This document shows positions 33,142-41,748 of a stretch of 64,000 nucleotides of DNA, piece after piece; positions within the stretch are counted from its first letter, which is position 1, and the number at the start of each line of letters is the position of its first letter. The notes under the pieces are model-generated. The model saw nothing but the letters and a program-made list of their open reading frames with translations, searched no databases and was not told where the DNA came from. The stretch comes from Pararhodobacter sp. Lineage in GTDB: Bacteria > Pseudomonadota > Alphaproteobacteria > Rhodobacterales > Rhodobacteraceae. A program made the translations under genes and the position numbers. The DNA lies in contig NZ_JAUCBZ010000015.1 in the NCBI RefSeq assembly GCF_034676545.1, positions 3,131,001 to 3,195,000 on the forward strand. The letters run 5' to 3'.

Positions 33142-34689
33142 CTATTGAAAATACATGTTGAACCTGGCCCGCACCGCGCGGTCCAGAGCGGGGTCGATCT
33201 GGCAGGGTGCCTTGGCCAGAATATCCGCCGTGCGCCGCTTTGCGCCGTCCAGCAACCTTGGCCGCCCGGCCTCGTTCCATTCCTTGGGACTCATCCGGTT
33301 GCCGAGAGCGGGGTAGATATATTCGGTCTGCATCAGCTTGAGCGTCTGATCCGAGCCCAGATAGTGCCCCGGCCCACCCAGACAAACCTCTTTCATCACG
33401 TCGATGGACACGCTGTCCTCGGTCACGTCGATGCCGCGCACACAGCGCAACGCCTGCCCTAGCAGATCATCGCCAAGTGTCAGGGATTCAAAACAAAATC
33501 CCAGAAGCGAGGCGTGCATCCCGACCGCTTCATACACCATGTTCAGGCCAGACAACCCGGCCAGCGTGTTGGAAATCGCCATTTCCCAGCCCGCTTGCAT
33601 ATCGGGCAGTTTGCTGTCGGCAATCCCTGCCGCCGCCCCCCCCGGCAGGCCATAGAAACGGTGCATCTGCGCGCAGCCTGCGGTCAGCAAGGCTTGCTCG
33701 GCGCTGCCGCCGGACATCGCACCGGTCCGCAGATCGGACACAAACGGCCAGGTGCCAAACACCGCGGGATGGCCCGGCGCGATGCTGTTGACGTAGACCA
33801 CGCCCGCCAGACATTCAGCCACCGCCTGCACGATCGTCGTGGCAATCGGTGCGGGCGAGGTCGCGCCTGCCTGCCCGGCTGACAGCAACAGGACCGGCAT
33901 CCCCGCGCGGATACACGCCTCCATCGTGATGCAGCTTTCCTCGGCGAATTTCATTGGCGGCACGACGAAGCAGTTGGAATTGCTGACAAACGGCTGCTCG
34001 CGCCACGCAGCCTCAGAGCCCGCAACCATGTGCAACAACTCGAAACACGCCTCGACATGCGACGGATCCGAGAATGACGTCCCGACGTGTTTCGTGGTTC
34101 CCGCCAGCGCGCCGTAGAGCGTATTCAGGTCCATTTCGAGATTGTCGGTGACATCGCGCGCGACACAAATTCTCTGGAAGAAGTGCACGTTATCAAGGTG
34201 ATGCACCAAGCGGGCGGCGTCATGCAGGTCTTGCGCCGTCGAGTCGCGGTACGCGCCGGTGTCGATATCGACGACATGAACTGCCGCCCCCGCCGTGCCA
34301 TAGTGAACGCGCGTGCCCGACAGATGAAGGTGATGCTTGGGGTCGCGGCCATAAAGCGTGATGCCGCGAGACGCCTTGGTCAGCATATCCTCGACCAGCG
34401 CGCGCGGATACCGCAGGCGGCCGTCGTCGCCCAGAATGGCCCCGGCGGCGGTCATCGCGTCAATGCCCGATTGCGGCGCGTTGGCCAGACCAATGACCTC
34501 CAACGCGTCCAAGGCGGCCTCGTGGATGCGCAACACCGCGTCTTGCGACAGGGGGCTGTATTGTCCGCCGGAAATGCCCGCGCGCACCGGGCGCAAATCA
34601 TCGGCCAGAGGCGCAGAGCGCACCGCAACCCGGGCCGCGCGTCCGCCGGATCGGCGCGCTCTTTGGGGCATCTGATCTTCAGCAGTCAT
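33142..34689 (-). CDS. Trimethylamine methyltransferase family protein (MttB superfamily, non-pyrrolysine)
   Basis: A 515-residue TIM-barrel protein of the MttB superfamily. There is no in-frame TAG, so it is the non-pyrrolysine type. Characterised members include glycine-betaine and other quaternary-amine:corrinoid methyltransferases. Typical stretches are GGQYSPLSQDAVLRIHEAAL near the N-terminus and PGHYLGSDQTLKLMQTEY near the C-terminus. It heads the direction of the two FAD-GcvT dehydrogenases, with a 61-bp gap. The likely role is the first demethylation of a betaine-like substrate; the substrate is not deducible from sequence. Confidence 0.9.
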   Translation of the reverse strand: MTAEDQMPQRARRSGGRAARVAVRSAPLADDLRPVRAGISGGQYSPLSQDAVLRIHEAALDALEVIGLANAPQSGIDAMTAAGAILGDDGRLRYPRALVEDMLTKASRGITLYGRDPKHHLHLSGTRVHYGTAGAAVHVVDIDTGAYRDSTAQDLHDAARLVHHLDNVHFFQRICVARDVTDNLEMDLNTLYGALAGTTKHVGTSFSDPSHVEACFELLHMVAGSEAAWREQPFVSNSNCFVVPPMKFAEESCITMEACIRAGMPVLLLSAGQAGATSPAPIATTIVQAVAECLAGVVYVNSIAPGHPAVFGTWPFVSDLRTGAMSGGSAEQALLTAGCAQMHRFYGLPGGAAAGIADSKLPDMQAGWEMAISNTLAGLSGLNMVYEAVGMHASLLGFCFESLTLGDDLLGQALRCVRGIDVTEDSVSIDVMKEVCLGGPGHYLGSDQTLKLMQTEYIYPALGNRMSPKEWNEAGRPRLLDGAKRRTADILAKAPCQIDPALDRAVRARFNMYFQ

Positions 34690-34750
34690 CGCGTCTCTCC
34701 TCGATCAATCGTTTCAAAGGACGTCCTTCAGGGGCGCGCGCCCCTTTGTG

Positions 34751-37186
34751 CTATTGTTTCACGCGGGCGGATTTGGGATCATAAAGCGGTGCCAACGACG
34801 CCGTCGCCGGGACGCGCCGCCCGGCAATGTCGATGTCATACCGCGAGGCCAAAACCTCGGACGCCGATTGCCCGGCGCAGGGCACATAGCCCAGCGCCAC
34901 CGACCCACCCAGATGGTGGCCGTAATTGCCGCTGGTGACCGTGCCGACGATCTCGCCATCGCGGCAAATGGGCTCGTTGTGATAGGCCATCGCGGCGGGG
35001 TCTTGCAGCAGGAACTGCACCATTCGCCGTTGCAACCCGGCCTCGCGTTTGGCCAGCACCGCGTCGCGGCCGATAAATTCGCCCTTGTCGGTTTTCACCG
35101 CAAAACCCAAGCCCGCCTCGAGCACATGATCCTCGTCGGTGATATCATGGCCGAAATGGCGAAAGCCCTTTTCGATGCGGCAGGAGTTGAGCGCATGGAG
35201 TCCGCAGAGTTTCAGGTCGGGCGCGGCCTCGATCAGGGTTTCAAACACATGCGCGGTCTGGTCGGTGCTGAGGTATAATTCCCAGCCCAATTCTCCGACA
35301 TAGGTCACACGGTGCGCGCGGGCCAAGCCAAGGCCGAGCTCGATGTCTTGCGCCGTGCCAAAGGGAAAAGCGTCGTTGTCCAGCGCGGCGGGGGTGATGC
35401 GCGACAGGATGTTTCGCGCCTCAGGCCCCATCAGGCAGAGCACGGATTCGGCGGCCGTGACATCGGTGACGACCGCAAAATCATCGCCCAGCTGCCGCCG
35501 AAGCCATGCGAGATCGCGCTGCAAGGTGGCGCCTGGAACGACCAGAAAGAACACGGTTTCCGACAGGCGCGTGACCGTCAGATCGCTTTCAATGCCGCCG
35601 CGCGGGTTGAGCATCTGCGTGTAGACGATGCGCCCCGTCGCGACGTCGATATCGTTGGCGCAAACCCGCTGCAAGAACGCGCAGGCATCGCGGCCCTCGA
35701 CGCGGATCTTGCCAAAGGAGGTCATGTCGAACACTCCGGCGGCGGTGCGCACCGCCAGATGTTCGGCCTTTTGGTTGTCGAACCAGTTTTGCGGCCCCCA
35801 GGAATAGCGGTACGCGCGCTCTTGCCCCTCGCGCGCGAACCAGTTTGCCCGTTCCCAGCCCGCGACCTCGCCGAACACCGCGCCGCGCGCCTTGAGATGC
35901 TCATGCAGCGGCGTGCGCCGAATGCCCCGCGCGGTTTCCACCTGACGGAACGGGAAATGGTCGGCATAGAGCAGGCCCAGCGTCTCGGTCACGCGCTCCT
36001 TGAGATAGCGTTTGTTGCGCTGGAACGGCTGCGCACGCCGGATATCCACCTCCCACAGGTCGAACGGAGGCTCACCCTCGATCATCCAATGCGCCAGCGC
36101 CATGCCCGCGCCGCCCGAGGACACGATGCCCACCGAGTTATAGCCCGCCGCGACCCAGTAATTGCCCATTTCCGGGGCCTCGCCCAGATAATAGCGATCA
36201 TCGGGCGTAAAGCTTTCGGGACCGTTAAAGAACGTATGGACCCCGGCGGTTTCGAACAGCGGCATCCGGTTCATGGCCATGCCGAGAATTGGTTCGAAAT
36301 GGTCGAAATCCTCGGGCAGGCTGTCGAAACAGAAATCCTCGGGAATGCCGGTCATGCCCCAGGGTTTGGCCTTGGGCTCGAACGCGCCCAGCATCATTTT
36401 TCCCGCGTCTTCCTTGTAATAGGCGCATTCATCGGGGACGCGCAGCACCGGCAGGCGGCCAAGGTCGGCAATCGGTTCGGTGACCAGATAAAAATGCTCG
36501 GCGGCGTGCAGCGGCAGGGTCACGCCCGAATTCGCCGCCAGATCGCGGCCCCACATGCCGCCGCAGTTGACCACATGGTCGCAGGTGATTGTGCCGACTG
36601 CGCCGCCCGCCTCATAGGTCACACCGGTCACGCGTTTGCCGTCGTCCAGCACGCGCAACACCTTGACGCCCTCGATCACCTGCGCGCCGTTCTGGCGCGC
36701 GCCCTTGGCGAGGGCCAGCGCGATATTGCCCGGGTCGCATTGCCCGTCCAAGGGCAGATGCACCGCGCCCACCACGTCGCCCACGTTGAGATGCGGGTAC
36801 ATCGCCTTGACCTCGGCCGGGGAAATCTCCTGGACGTCCACGTCAAACGCCCGGGCCAGCGCGGCGGAGCGGTAGATCTCCTCGCGACGGGCCTCGGTCA
36901 GGGCCACGGTGATGGAGCCGGTTTGCTTCATGCCGGTGGCAATACCGGTTTCGGCCTCGAGCTTCAGGTACAGGTCGGCCGAGTATTTCGCGAGGCGCGT
37001 CATGTTCAAAGACCCGCGCAACTGGCCGATCAACCCGGCCGCGTGCCAGGTCGTGCCGCAGGTCAGTTGCTTGCGCTCCAGCAAAACAATGTCGGTCCAG
37101 CCCGCCTTGGCCAGATGATAGGCCACCGAGCAGCCCGAAATGCCGCCGCCAATGATGACAACGCGTGCGTGCGAGGGAATTGACAT
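34751..37186 (-). CDS. FAD-dependent dimethylglycine/sarcosine dehydrogenase-like protein (DAO-GcvT fusion)
   Basis: An 811-residue fusion. A DAO-type FAD domain (1-~370) opens with VVIIGGGISGCSVAYHL and contains TWHAAGL, whose His is the covalent FAD anchor in dimethylglycine dehydrogenase. A FAO_M linker domain follows, then GcvT domains (about 430-811) that would hand the methyl carbon to THF as 5,10-methylene-THF. Start ATG 37186, with GAGGA upstream; the homocysteine methyltransferase stop is 8 bp away. It is paralogous to the gene at 38186-40603. Substrate is probably an N-methylated glycine or related amine. Confidence 0.92.
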   Translation of the reverse strand: MSIPSHARVVIIGGGISGCSVAYHLAKAGWTDIVLLERKQLTCGTTWHAAGLIGQLRGSLNMTRLAKYSADLYLKLEAETGIATGMKQTGSITVALTEARREEIYRSAALARAFDVDVQEISPAEVKAMYPHLNVGDVVGAVHLPLDGQCDPGNIALALAKGARQNGAQVIEGVKVLRVLDDGKRVTGVTYEAGGAVGTITCDHVVNCGGMWGRDLAANSGVTLPLHAAEHFYLVTEPIADLGRLPVLRVPDECAYYKEDAGKMMLGAFEPKAKPWGMTGIPEDFCFDSLPEDFDHFEPILGMAMNRMPLFETAGVHTFFNGPESFTPDDRYYLGEAPEMGNYWVAAGYNSVGIVSSGGAGMALAHWMIEGEPPFDLWEVDIRRAQPFQRNKRYLKERVTETLGLLYADHFPFRQVETARGIRRTPLHEHLKARGAVFGEVAGWERANWFAREGQERAYRYSWGPQNWFDNQKAEHLAVRTAAGVFDMTSFGKIRVEGRDACAFLQRVCANDIDVATGRIVYTQMLNPRGGIESDLTVTRLSETVFFLVVPGATLQRDLAWLRRQLGDDFAVVTDVTAAESVLCLMGPEARNILSRITPAALDNDAFPFGTAQDIELGLGLARAHRVTYVGELGWELYLSTDQTAHVFETLIEAAPDLKLCGLHALNSCRIEKGFRHFGHDITDEDHVLEAGLGFAVKTDKGEFIGRDAVLAKREAGLQRRMVQFLLQDPAAMAYHNEPICRDGEIVGTVTSGNYGHHLGGSVALGYVPCAGQSASEVLASRYDIDIAGRRVPATASLAPLYDPKSARVKQ

Positions 37187-37194
37187 GGGGGTCC

Positions 37195-38091
37195 TCAAAC
37201 GATGGTATGGCCCGCCGCGCGCAGGCGGTTGGCGATTTCGGCAATATGGGCGGGGCCGGTTTCGCAGCAGCCGCCAACCAGCGTGGCGCCTTGGTCAACC
37301 CAGCCCATGACGTAATCGGCATAGCGCTGCGGCGTCAGTTCGGGGCGGGCTTGCAAGGCGTCAACCGTGGCGTTGTCCTTGAGGAAATCCGAGGTGATCT
37401 GCTGGAAACCGTTGGCATAAGCGCCGAAGGGTTTGCCGGTGGCGCGCAGGGGTGACATCGCCTGATCCATTGCCTCGGGGGCCGAGCAATTGGCCAGAAT
37501 TGCATCGACGCGGTCGATCAGAGCGCCCAGCGCGGCAATCGGCTCGCCGGAGCGCAGCAGGGTGCCGTCGCGATCCTCAAGCGTGACGCTGAGCCACAGC
37601 GGCGTGTCGGGGGCCGCCTGCCGCGCGGCGTCAATCAGCGCGCTTGCGTGGGCGAGCGAGGCCACGGTCTCACCAAGCAGGACATCGACATGGGGCGCGA
37701 TCAGCGCGGCCATCTCGGCGAACAGCGCGACAGCGGTGTCATGGGGCGGCATGGTTTCGGGGCGATACGAGGCCACCAAGGGCCCCATGGAACCGGCGAT
37801 CAGGCCAGTGCCATGCGCGGCGCGCGCGGCTTTGGCCTCGGACAGCGCGCCGTCGATCAAGGCCTGATAGCGATGATCCAGCGCGAATTTCACCAGCCGG
37901 TCGTGGTGAATCGCATAGGTGTTGGTCGTGGCGAGGCTGGCCCCGGCGGCGAAATACTCGGCATGGATGGATTGCACCATGCCGGGATGGTCGATCATCA
38001 CGCGGGTCGCCCACAGCGGATGCGGCGTGCCACCTGCGCGATGTGTCAATTCCTGGCCCATGCCGCCATCCAGAAGGGTGATCCGGGTCAT
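37195..38091 (-). CDS. Homocysteine S-methyltransferase family protein
   Basis: A 298-residue zinc-dependent methyltransferase. It starts MTRITLLDGGMGQELTHR and carries the zinc ligands in NCSAP (about 212) and GGCCETGP (about 275), the family pattern. Candidates for the methyl donor are glycine betaine, dimethylglycine analogues, S-methylmethionine or SAM. Being between two dehydrogenases for N-methyl compounds favours a betaine-type donor, making methionine from homocysteine. ATG 38091 was chosen over a longer upstream frame. Confidence 0.92.
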   Translation of the reverse strand: MTRITLLDGGMGQELTHRAGGTPHPLWATRVMIDHPGMVQSIHAEYFAAGASLATTNTYAIHHDRLVKFALDHRYQALIDGALSEAKAARAAHGTGLIAGSMGPLVASYRPETMPPHDTAVALFAEMAALIAPHVDVLLGETVASLAHASALIDAARQAAPDTPLWLSVTLEDRDGTLLRSGEPIAALGALIDRVDAILANCSAPEAMDQAMSPLRATGKPFGAYANGFQQITSDFLKDNATVDALQARPELTPQRYADYVMGWVDQGATLVGGCCETGPAHIAEIANRLRAAGHTIV

Positions 38092-38125
38092 GCGAAGGCT
38101 CCGATGCGGCACCCGGCGGACCCGC

Positions 38126-38182
38126 CCAAGGGGGTTTTCCACCCCCTTGGAACCCCCGAGGATATTTGAAGAACAAAGATGG
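38126..38182 (+). repeat. Dispersed hairpin-plus-GAGGATATTT element, copy 1
   Basis: A perfect 10-bp stem (CCAAGGGGGT / ACCCCCTTGG, 38126-38150) is directly followed by CCCCCGAGGATATTTGAAGA and then ACAAAGATGG. It lies in the gap between two minus-strand genes, in the plus orientation. Related copies are at 41678-41722 (plus) and 62781-62847 (minus). A family of such elements is, as I recall, common in Rhodobacteraceae intergenic DNA. Confidence 0.7.
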
Positions 38183-38185
38183 CCA

Positions 38186-40603
38186 TCATGCCCTGAGCCG
38201 TTCGTTGCCGGGGTCCCATAGGGGGCCGTCGGGTTGTACCGTGGCGGGGTAGCGCTGGCCGAAGATTTCGACCTCGATTGCCGTGCCCGGCTCGGTCAGG
38301 TCGTGGCGCAGCATGCCCAGCGCGATGCACTGCCCGGTGCGGTGGCCGAAATAGCCTGAGGTGGTCTCGCCGACGACCTGGCCGTTGTGCCAGAGCGTTG
38401 ACATATAGGCCGGGTCACAATCGCCTGCGTCGATGGTCAGCAGCACGAAGCGTTTGCTGACGCCGGATTGCTTTTCGGCGGCAAGTGCGGCTTTGCCCCG
38501 GAAGTCCTTGGACCAGTCGATGAAGCGGTCCAACCCGCCTTGCAGCAGGGTGTAATCGGTGGAGAGATCGCCCTTCCACGCGCGATACCCTTTTTCGATA
38601 CGCAGGGAATTGAGGGCAAACATGCCGAATGGGGTCGCGCCCGCGTCGAGGATCGCGGCGTAGATCGTGGGCATGTCTTTCGGGGTGGCGTGAACCTCCC
38701 AGCCCAGCTCACCGGCGAAGGACACGCGCAGCAGTTGCGCAGGCTTTCCGGCAACCTGCGCGGATTGATGCGTGAGCCAAGGCAACGTCAGGTCAGCGTC
38801 GGTCAGCTTTGTCAGCAAGGCGCGCGTCTGTGGCCCGGTGACGATGAGGGTTGAGAAGGCGTCGGTGTGATCGACCAGCGACAGGCCCGGCGCGAGGTCT
38901 TGCGCCAGCCATTCGAAATCATGCGCTTGTGCGGTGGCAGCGGTGATCAGCGTGAAATGATCCGGCGCATGGCGGATCACCGACATTTCGGTGACGATCC
39001 GGCCTTTGACATCGGGGAAATAGGCCAGCGAGATACGCCCGACGCGGGGCAATTTGCCCGAGATCCGCGCATCGAGCCACGCCGCCGCCCCGGCCCCGGT
39101 CAGATCGAACCGCGAGAAGCCGGGCAGATCGAGCACGCCGACCCCGTCGCGCACCGCCTCGCATTCGGCCTTTACCGCGTTGAACCACGGGCCTTCGCGG
39201 CGCCAGGTTTGTTGCGCAGCGCCGGAGGTGTCGTCGCCGGGGCGCGCGAACCAGTTGGCACGTTCCCAGCCGTTATAGGGGCCGAACTGCGCGCCCAACG
39301 CGATCAGGCGGTCATTGTTGGGCGAGAGTTTCTGGCCGCGCCCGGCGGGCCAGGCATAGTGCGGGAAATGGATGGCGTATTCGTGGCCGTAGACCTCCAT
39401 CCCCTTGGCGACGCAGTAATCGTGGTCCTCATGCCCGGTGAAGCGGCGCGGATCGCAGGACCACATATCCCATTCCGTCGCGCCCTCGGTGATCCATTCG
39501 GCCAGCACCTTGCCCGCGCCGCCACCCTGGCAGATGCCGAAGGTAAAGACGCAGGCCTCGAACGCATTGGGCACGCCGGGCATCGGGCCGATCAGCGGGT
39601 TGCCGTCGGGCGTGTAGGGGATCGGGCCGTTGATGACCTTTTGCAGATTGGCCTTTTCCAGCAGCGGCACGCGGGCCATGGCGTCGGTGATGTGCCATTC
39701 CAGCCGGTCCAGATCATCGGGATAAAGCTGGAAGCTGAAGTCATCGGGCATCGGGTCATCGGGGGTTGCCCAATGCGCGCGGCAGGGGTTTTCATAGGGG
39801 CCAAGGTTGAAGCCGTGTTTTTCCTGCCGCAGGTAATAGCTGCTGTCCACGTCGCGCAGCAGTGGCAGTTTGCGCCCGGTTTCCTTGGACCAAGCCTCAA
39901 GCTCAGGGATGGTGTCGAACAGCAGGTACTGGTGGCTCATCACCATCATCGGCACGCGGCGGCCAAACATCGCGCCCACGCGGGCGGCGTAATAGCCAGC
40001 GGCGTTGACGACAACCTCGCAGCGCACCTCGCCCTTGGGGGTATCGAGCACCCATTCGCCATTCTCGCGCCGCGCGCTGGTGACCGGGCGGAAGCGGTCG
40101 ATCCGAGCGCCCATGTCGCGGGCCCCCTTGGCCAGCGCCTGGGTCAGTTGCGCGGGGTCGATGTCGCCGTCGTTGGGGTCATAAAGCGCGCCCGTCAGAT
40201 CGTGGGTTTCGAGAAACGGGTAGCGGGTCTTGATCTCGTCGGGGGCCATGATCGCAAGGTCCATGCCCTGATAGCGCCCCATCCCGACAACGCGCTGAAA
40301 CTCACGCAGGCGTTCCTGGGTGTGACCCAGCCTGACCGACCCGGTGACGTGATAGTTCATCGGATAGTCAACGGCCTCGCCCAAGCCGCGATAGAGTTCG
40401 GCCGAATAGCGCTGCATGTTCATGATCGACCACGAGGACGAGAAGGTCGGCACATTGCCCGCCGCGTGCCATGTCGAACCGGCGGTCAGCTCGTTTTTCT
40501 CGAGCAACAGGCAATCTGTCCAGCCCGCTTTTGCCAAGTGATACAAGGCGGATGTGCCGACCACCCCGCCGCCAATGATGACCACCCGTGCCGAATCTGC
40601 CAT
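38186..40603 (-). CDS. FAD-dependent dimethylglycine/sarcosine dehydrogenase-like protein (DAO-GcvT fusion), second paralogue
   Basis: An 805-residue protein with the same layout as the gene at 34751: Rossmann FAD motif VVIIGGGVVGTSALYHL, TWHAAGN with the likely covalent-FAD His, FAO_M region, then GcvT-type folate-binding domains. ATG 40603 chosen. The two paralogues differ enough to suggest successive substrates, for example dimethylglycine then sarcosine, or different methylated amines. It is the first gene of the minus-strand part of the island. A palindromic site and the divergent metal-binding-protein gene lie just upstream. Confidence 0.92.
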   Translation of the reverse strand: MADSARVVIIGGGVVGTSALYHLAKAGWTDCLLLEKNELTAGSTWHAAGNVPTFSSSWSIMNMQRYSAELYRGLGEAVDYPMNYHVTGSVRLGHTQERLREFQRVVGMGRYQGMDLAIMAPDEIKTRYPFLETHDLTGALYDPNDGDIDPAQLTQALAKGARDMGARIDRFRPVTSARRENGEWVLDTPKGEVRCEVVVNAAGYYAARVGAMFGRRVPMMVMSHQYLLFDTIPELEAWSKETGRKLPLLRDVDSSYYLRQEKHGFNLGPYENPCRAHWATPDDPMPDDFSFQLYPDDLDRLEWHITDAMARVPLLEKANLQKVINGPIPYTPDGNPLIGPMPGVPNAFEACVFTFGICQGGGAGKVLAEWITEGATEWDMWSCDPRRFTGHEDHDYCVAKGMEVYGHEYAIHFPHYAWPAGRGQKLSPNNDRLIALGAQFGPYNGWERANWFARPGDDTSGAAQQTWRREGPWFNAVKAECEAVRDGVGVLDLPGFSRFDLTGAGAAAWLDARISGKLPRVGRISLAYFPDVKGRIVTEMSVIRHAPDHFTLITAATAQAHDFEWLAQDLAPGLSLVDHTDAFSTLIVTGPQTRALLTKLTDADLTLPWLTHQSAQVAGKPAQLLRVSFAGELGWEVHATPKDMPTIYAAILDAGATPFGMFALNSLRIEKGYRAWKGDLSTDYTLLQGGLDRFIDWSKDFRGKAALAAEKQSGVSKRFVLLTIDAGDCDPAYMSTLWHNGQVVGETTSGYFGHRTGQCIALGMLRHDLTEPGTAIEVEIFGQRYPATVQPDGPLWDPGNERLRA

Positions 40604-40710
40604 GCCTGCCTCCGTCCTGCGTGCCGAACTATGGCCCAGCGCGAGCGCCGGTTGCAATTCGAATATTCGCGCATAATTGATCGGCTTATCCGATTAGCTG
40701 CTGGCTTGCC

Positions 40711-40729
40711 ATTGCGACTCATTCGCAAT
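40711..40729. promoter_or_regulatory. 7-5-7 palindrome, Fur/Mur-like operator candidate
   Basis: ATTGCGA-CTCAT-TCGCAAT is a perfect inverted repeat, 29 bp upstream of the metal-binding-protein start and 108 bp from the divergent dehydrogenase start. It resembles the TTGC-rich palindromes proposed for Fur-family manganese/iron regulators (Mur) of Rhodobacterales. It fits control of the adjacent metal uptake gene. Confidence 0.55.
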
Positions 40730-40757
40730 AAGTCTCGGGGAACCAGCGGAGCCGCCA

Positions 40758-41667
40758 ATGCGTTCAGCCATCCTTGCCGCCGCCTTCCTGACCATGTTTT
40801 CGCAGCCCTTGGCAGCGCAGCCCGTGATGCTGGCCACAGTCGGCATGATCGCAGACCCCGCCCGGCGTATCGCAGGCGAATGTGTGACGGTGCAGACCCT
40901 GATCGGCGCCGGGCTGGACCCGCATCTGTATCAAGCGCGTCCGTCGGACATTCGCCGGTTGCGGGCCGCGGATCGGATCATGGCGCTGGGTCTGAGCCTG
41001 GAAGGGCGATTGGCCGAAATCCTGGCGCGGGTCGGGGCCGCGATCATCGGTGACGCCATCCCGGCCGATCAATTGCTGATGCACAACGCCGCTCCGGATC
41101 CGCATTTGTGGATGGACCCCGCCCTGTGGGCCGAGACATTCCCGGCGATGGCCGAGGCGCTGACGGCCCTTGCGCCCGACTGTGCCGATGACATTCAACA
41201 GGCCTTGCTCCGTGAGGTTGCGCGCGCATTGGCGCTGGATGCCTGGGCGCGCGAAAGCCTGGCCTCGATCCCTGAAGCGCAGCGGGTCTTGTTAACGGCG
41301 CATGATGCCTTTACCTATTTTAGCCGGGCCTATGCCCTTGAGAATGAAGCGATTCAAGGGATTTCCACGGCATCAGAGCCGTCGATTTCGGGATATTGAC
41401 CAGACCGCGCAACTGGCCGCGGAACGGCGGGTTCCGGCGGCCTTTGTTGAGACCACGCTGAACCCGCGCGCGGTTCAGGCGCTGATCGAGGCGACGCATG
41501 CGCGCGGGCATGACCTGGTGATCGGCGGGGCGTTGTATTCGGATGCACTGGGCGAGCCGGGATCGGGGGCCGACACCTGGCCGGGGATGATCGTATCAAA
41601 TGTGCGCACGATCACCGAGGCACTGGGTGGCACCGTGGCACCGCTGCCGGACGGGCTTTTGCCATAG
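40758..41667 (+). pseudogene. Metal ABC transporter substrate-binding protein (cluster A-I, Mn/Zn type), frameshifted
   Basis: A periplasmic metal-binding protein (TroA/MntC/ZnuA family) with a signal peptide (MRSAILAAAFLTMFSQPLAA). Visible ligands are His56 (LDPHLYQ) and His116 (DPHLWMDP). The remaining two are in the shifted frame: Glu in AFVETTLNPR and Asp in LYSDALGEPGSG. A Glu in third place suits manganese-type proteins rather than ZnuA. After GISTASEPSIS the first frame stops at 41399, while homology continues (DIDQTAQLAAERRVPAAFVE) in another frame to 41667, so one indel near 41390 breaks the gene. No permease or ATPase gene follows. Confidence 0.88.
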
Positions 41668-41677
41668 GCTTGGCGTT

Positions 41678-41722
41678 CCTCCGCTGTTGAAAAACAGAGG
41701 AGTATTTAGAGCAAGATGATGT
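41678..41722 (+). repeat. Dispersed hairpin-plus-GAGGA(G)TATTT element, copy 2
   Basis: A hairpin CTCC-G-CTGTT / AACAG-A-GGAG (41678-41701, one mismatch, GAAA-type loop) runs into GAGGAGTATTTAGAGCAAGA and TGATG. It lies directly downstream of the metal-binding-protein gene in the same orientation, where a terminator is expected. Confidence 0.6.
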
Positions 41723-41748
41723 CGCAGGGCGCGAGTCGCGGGGCGGGT

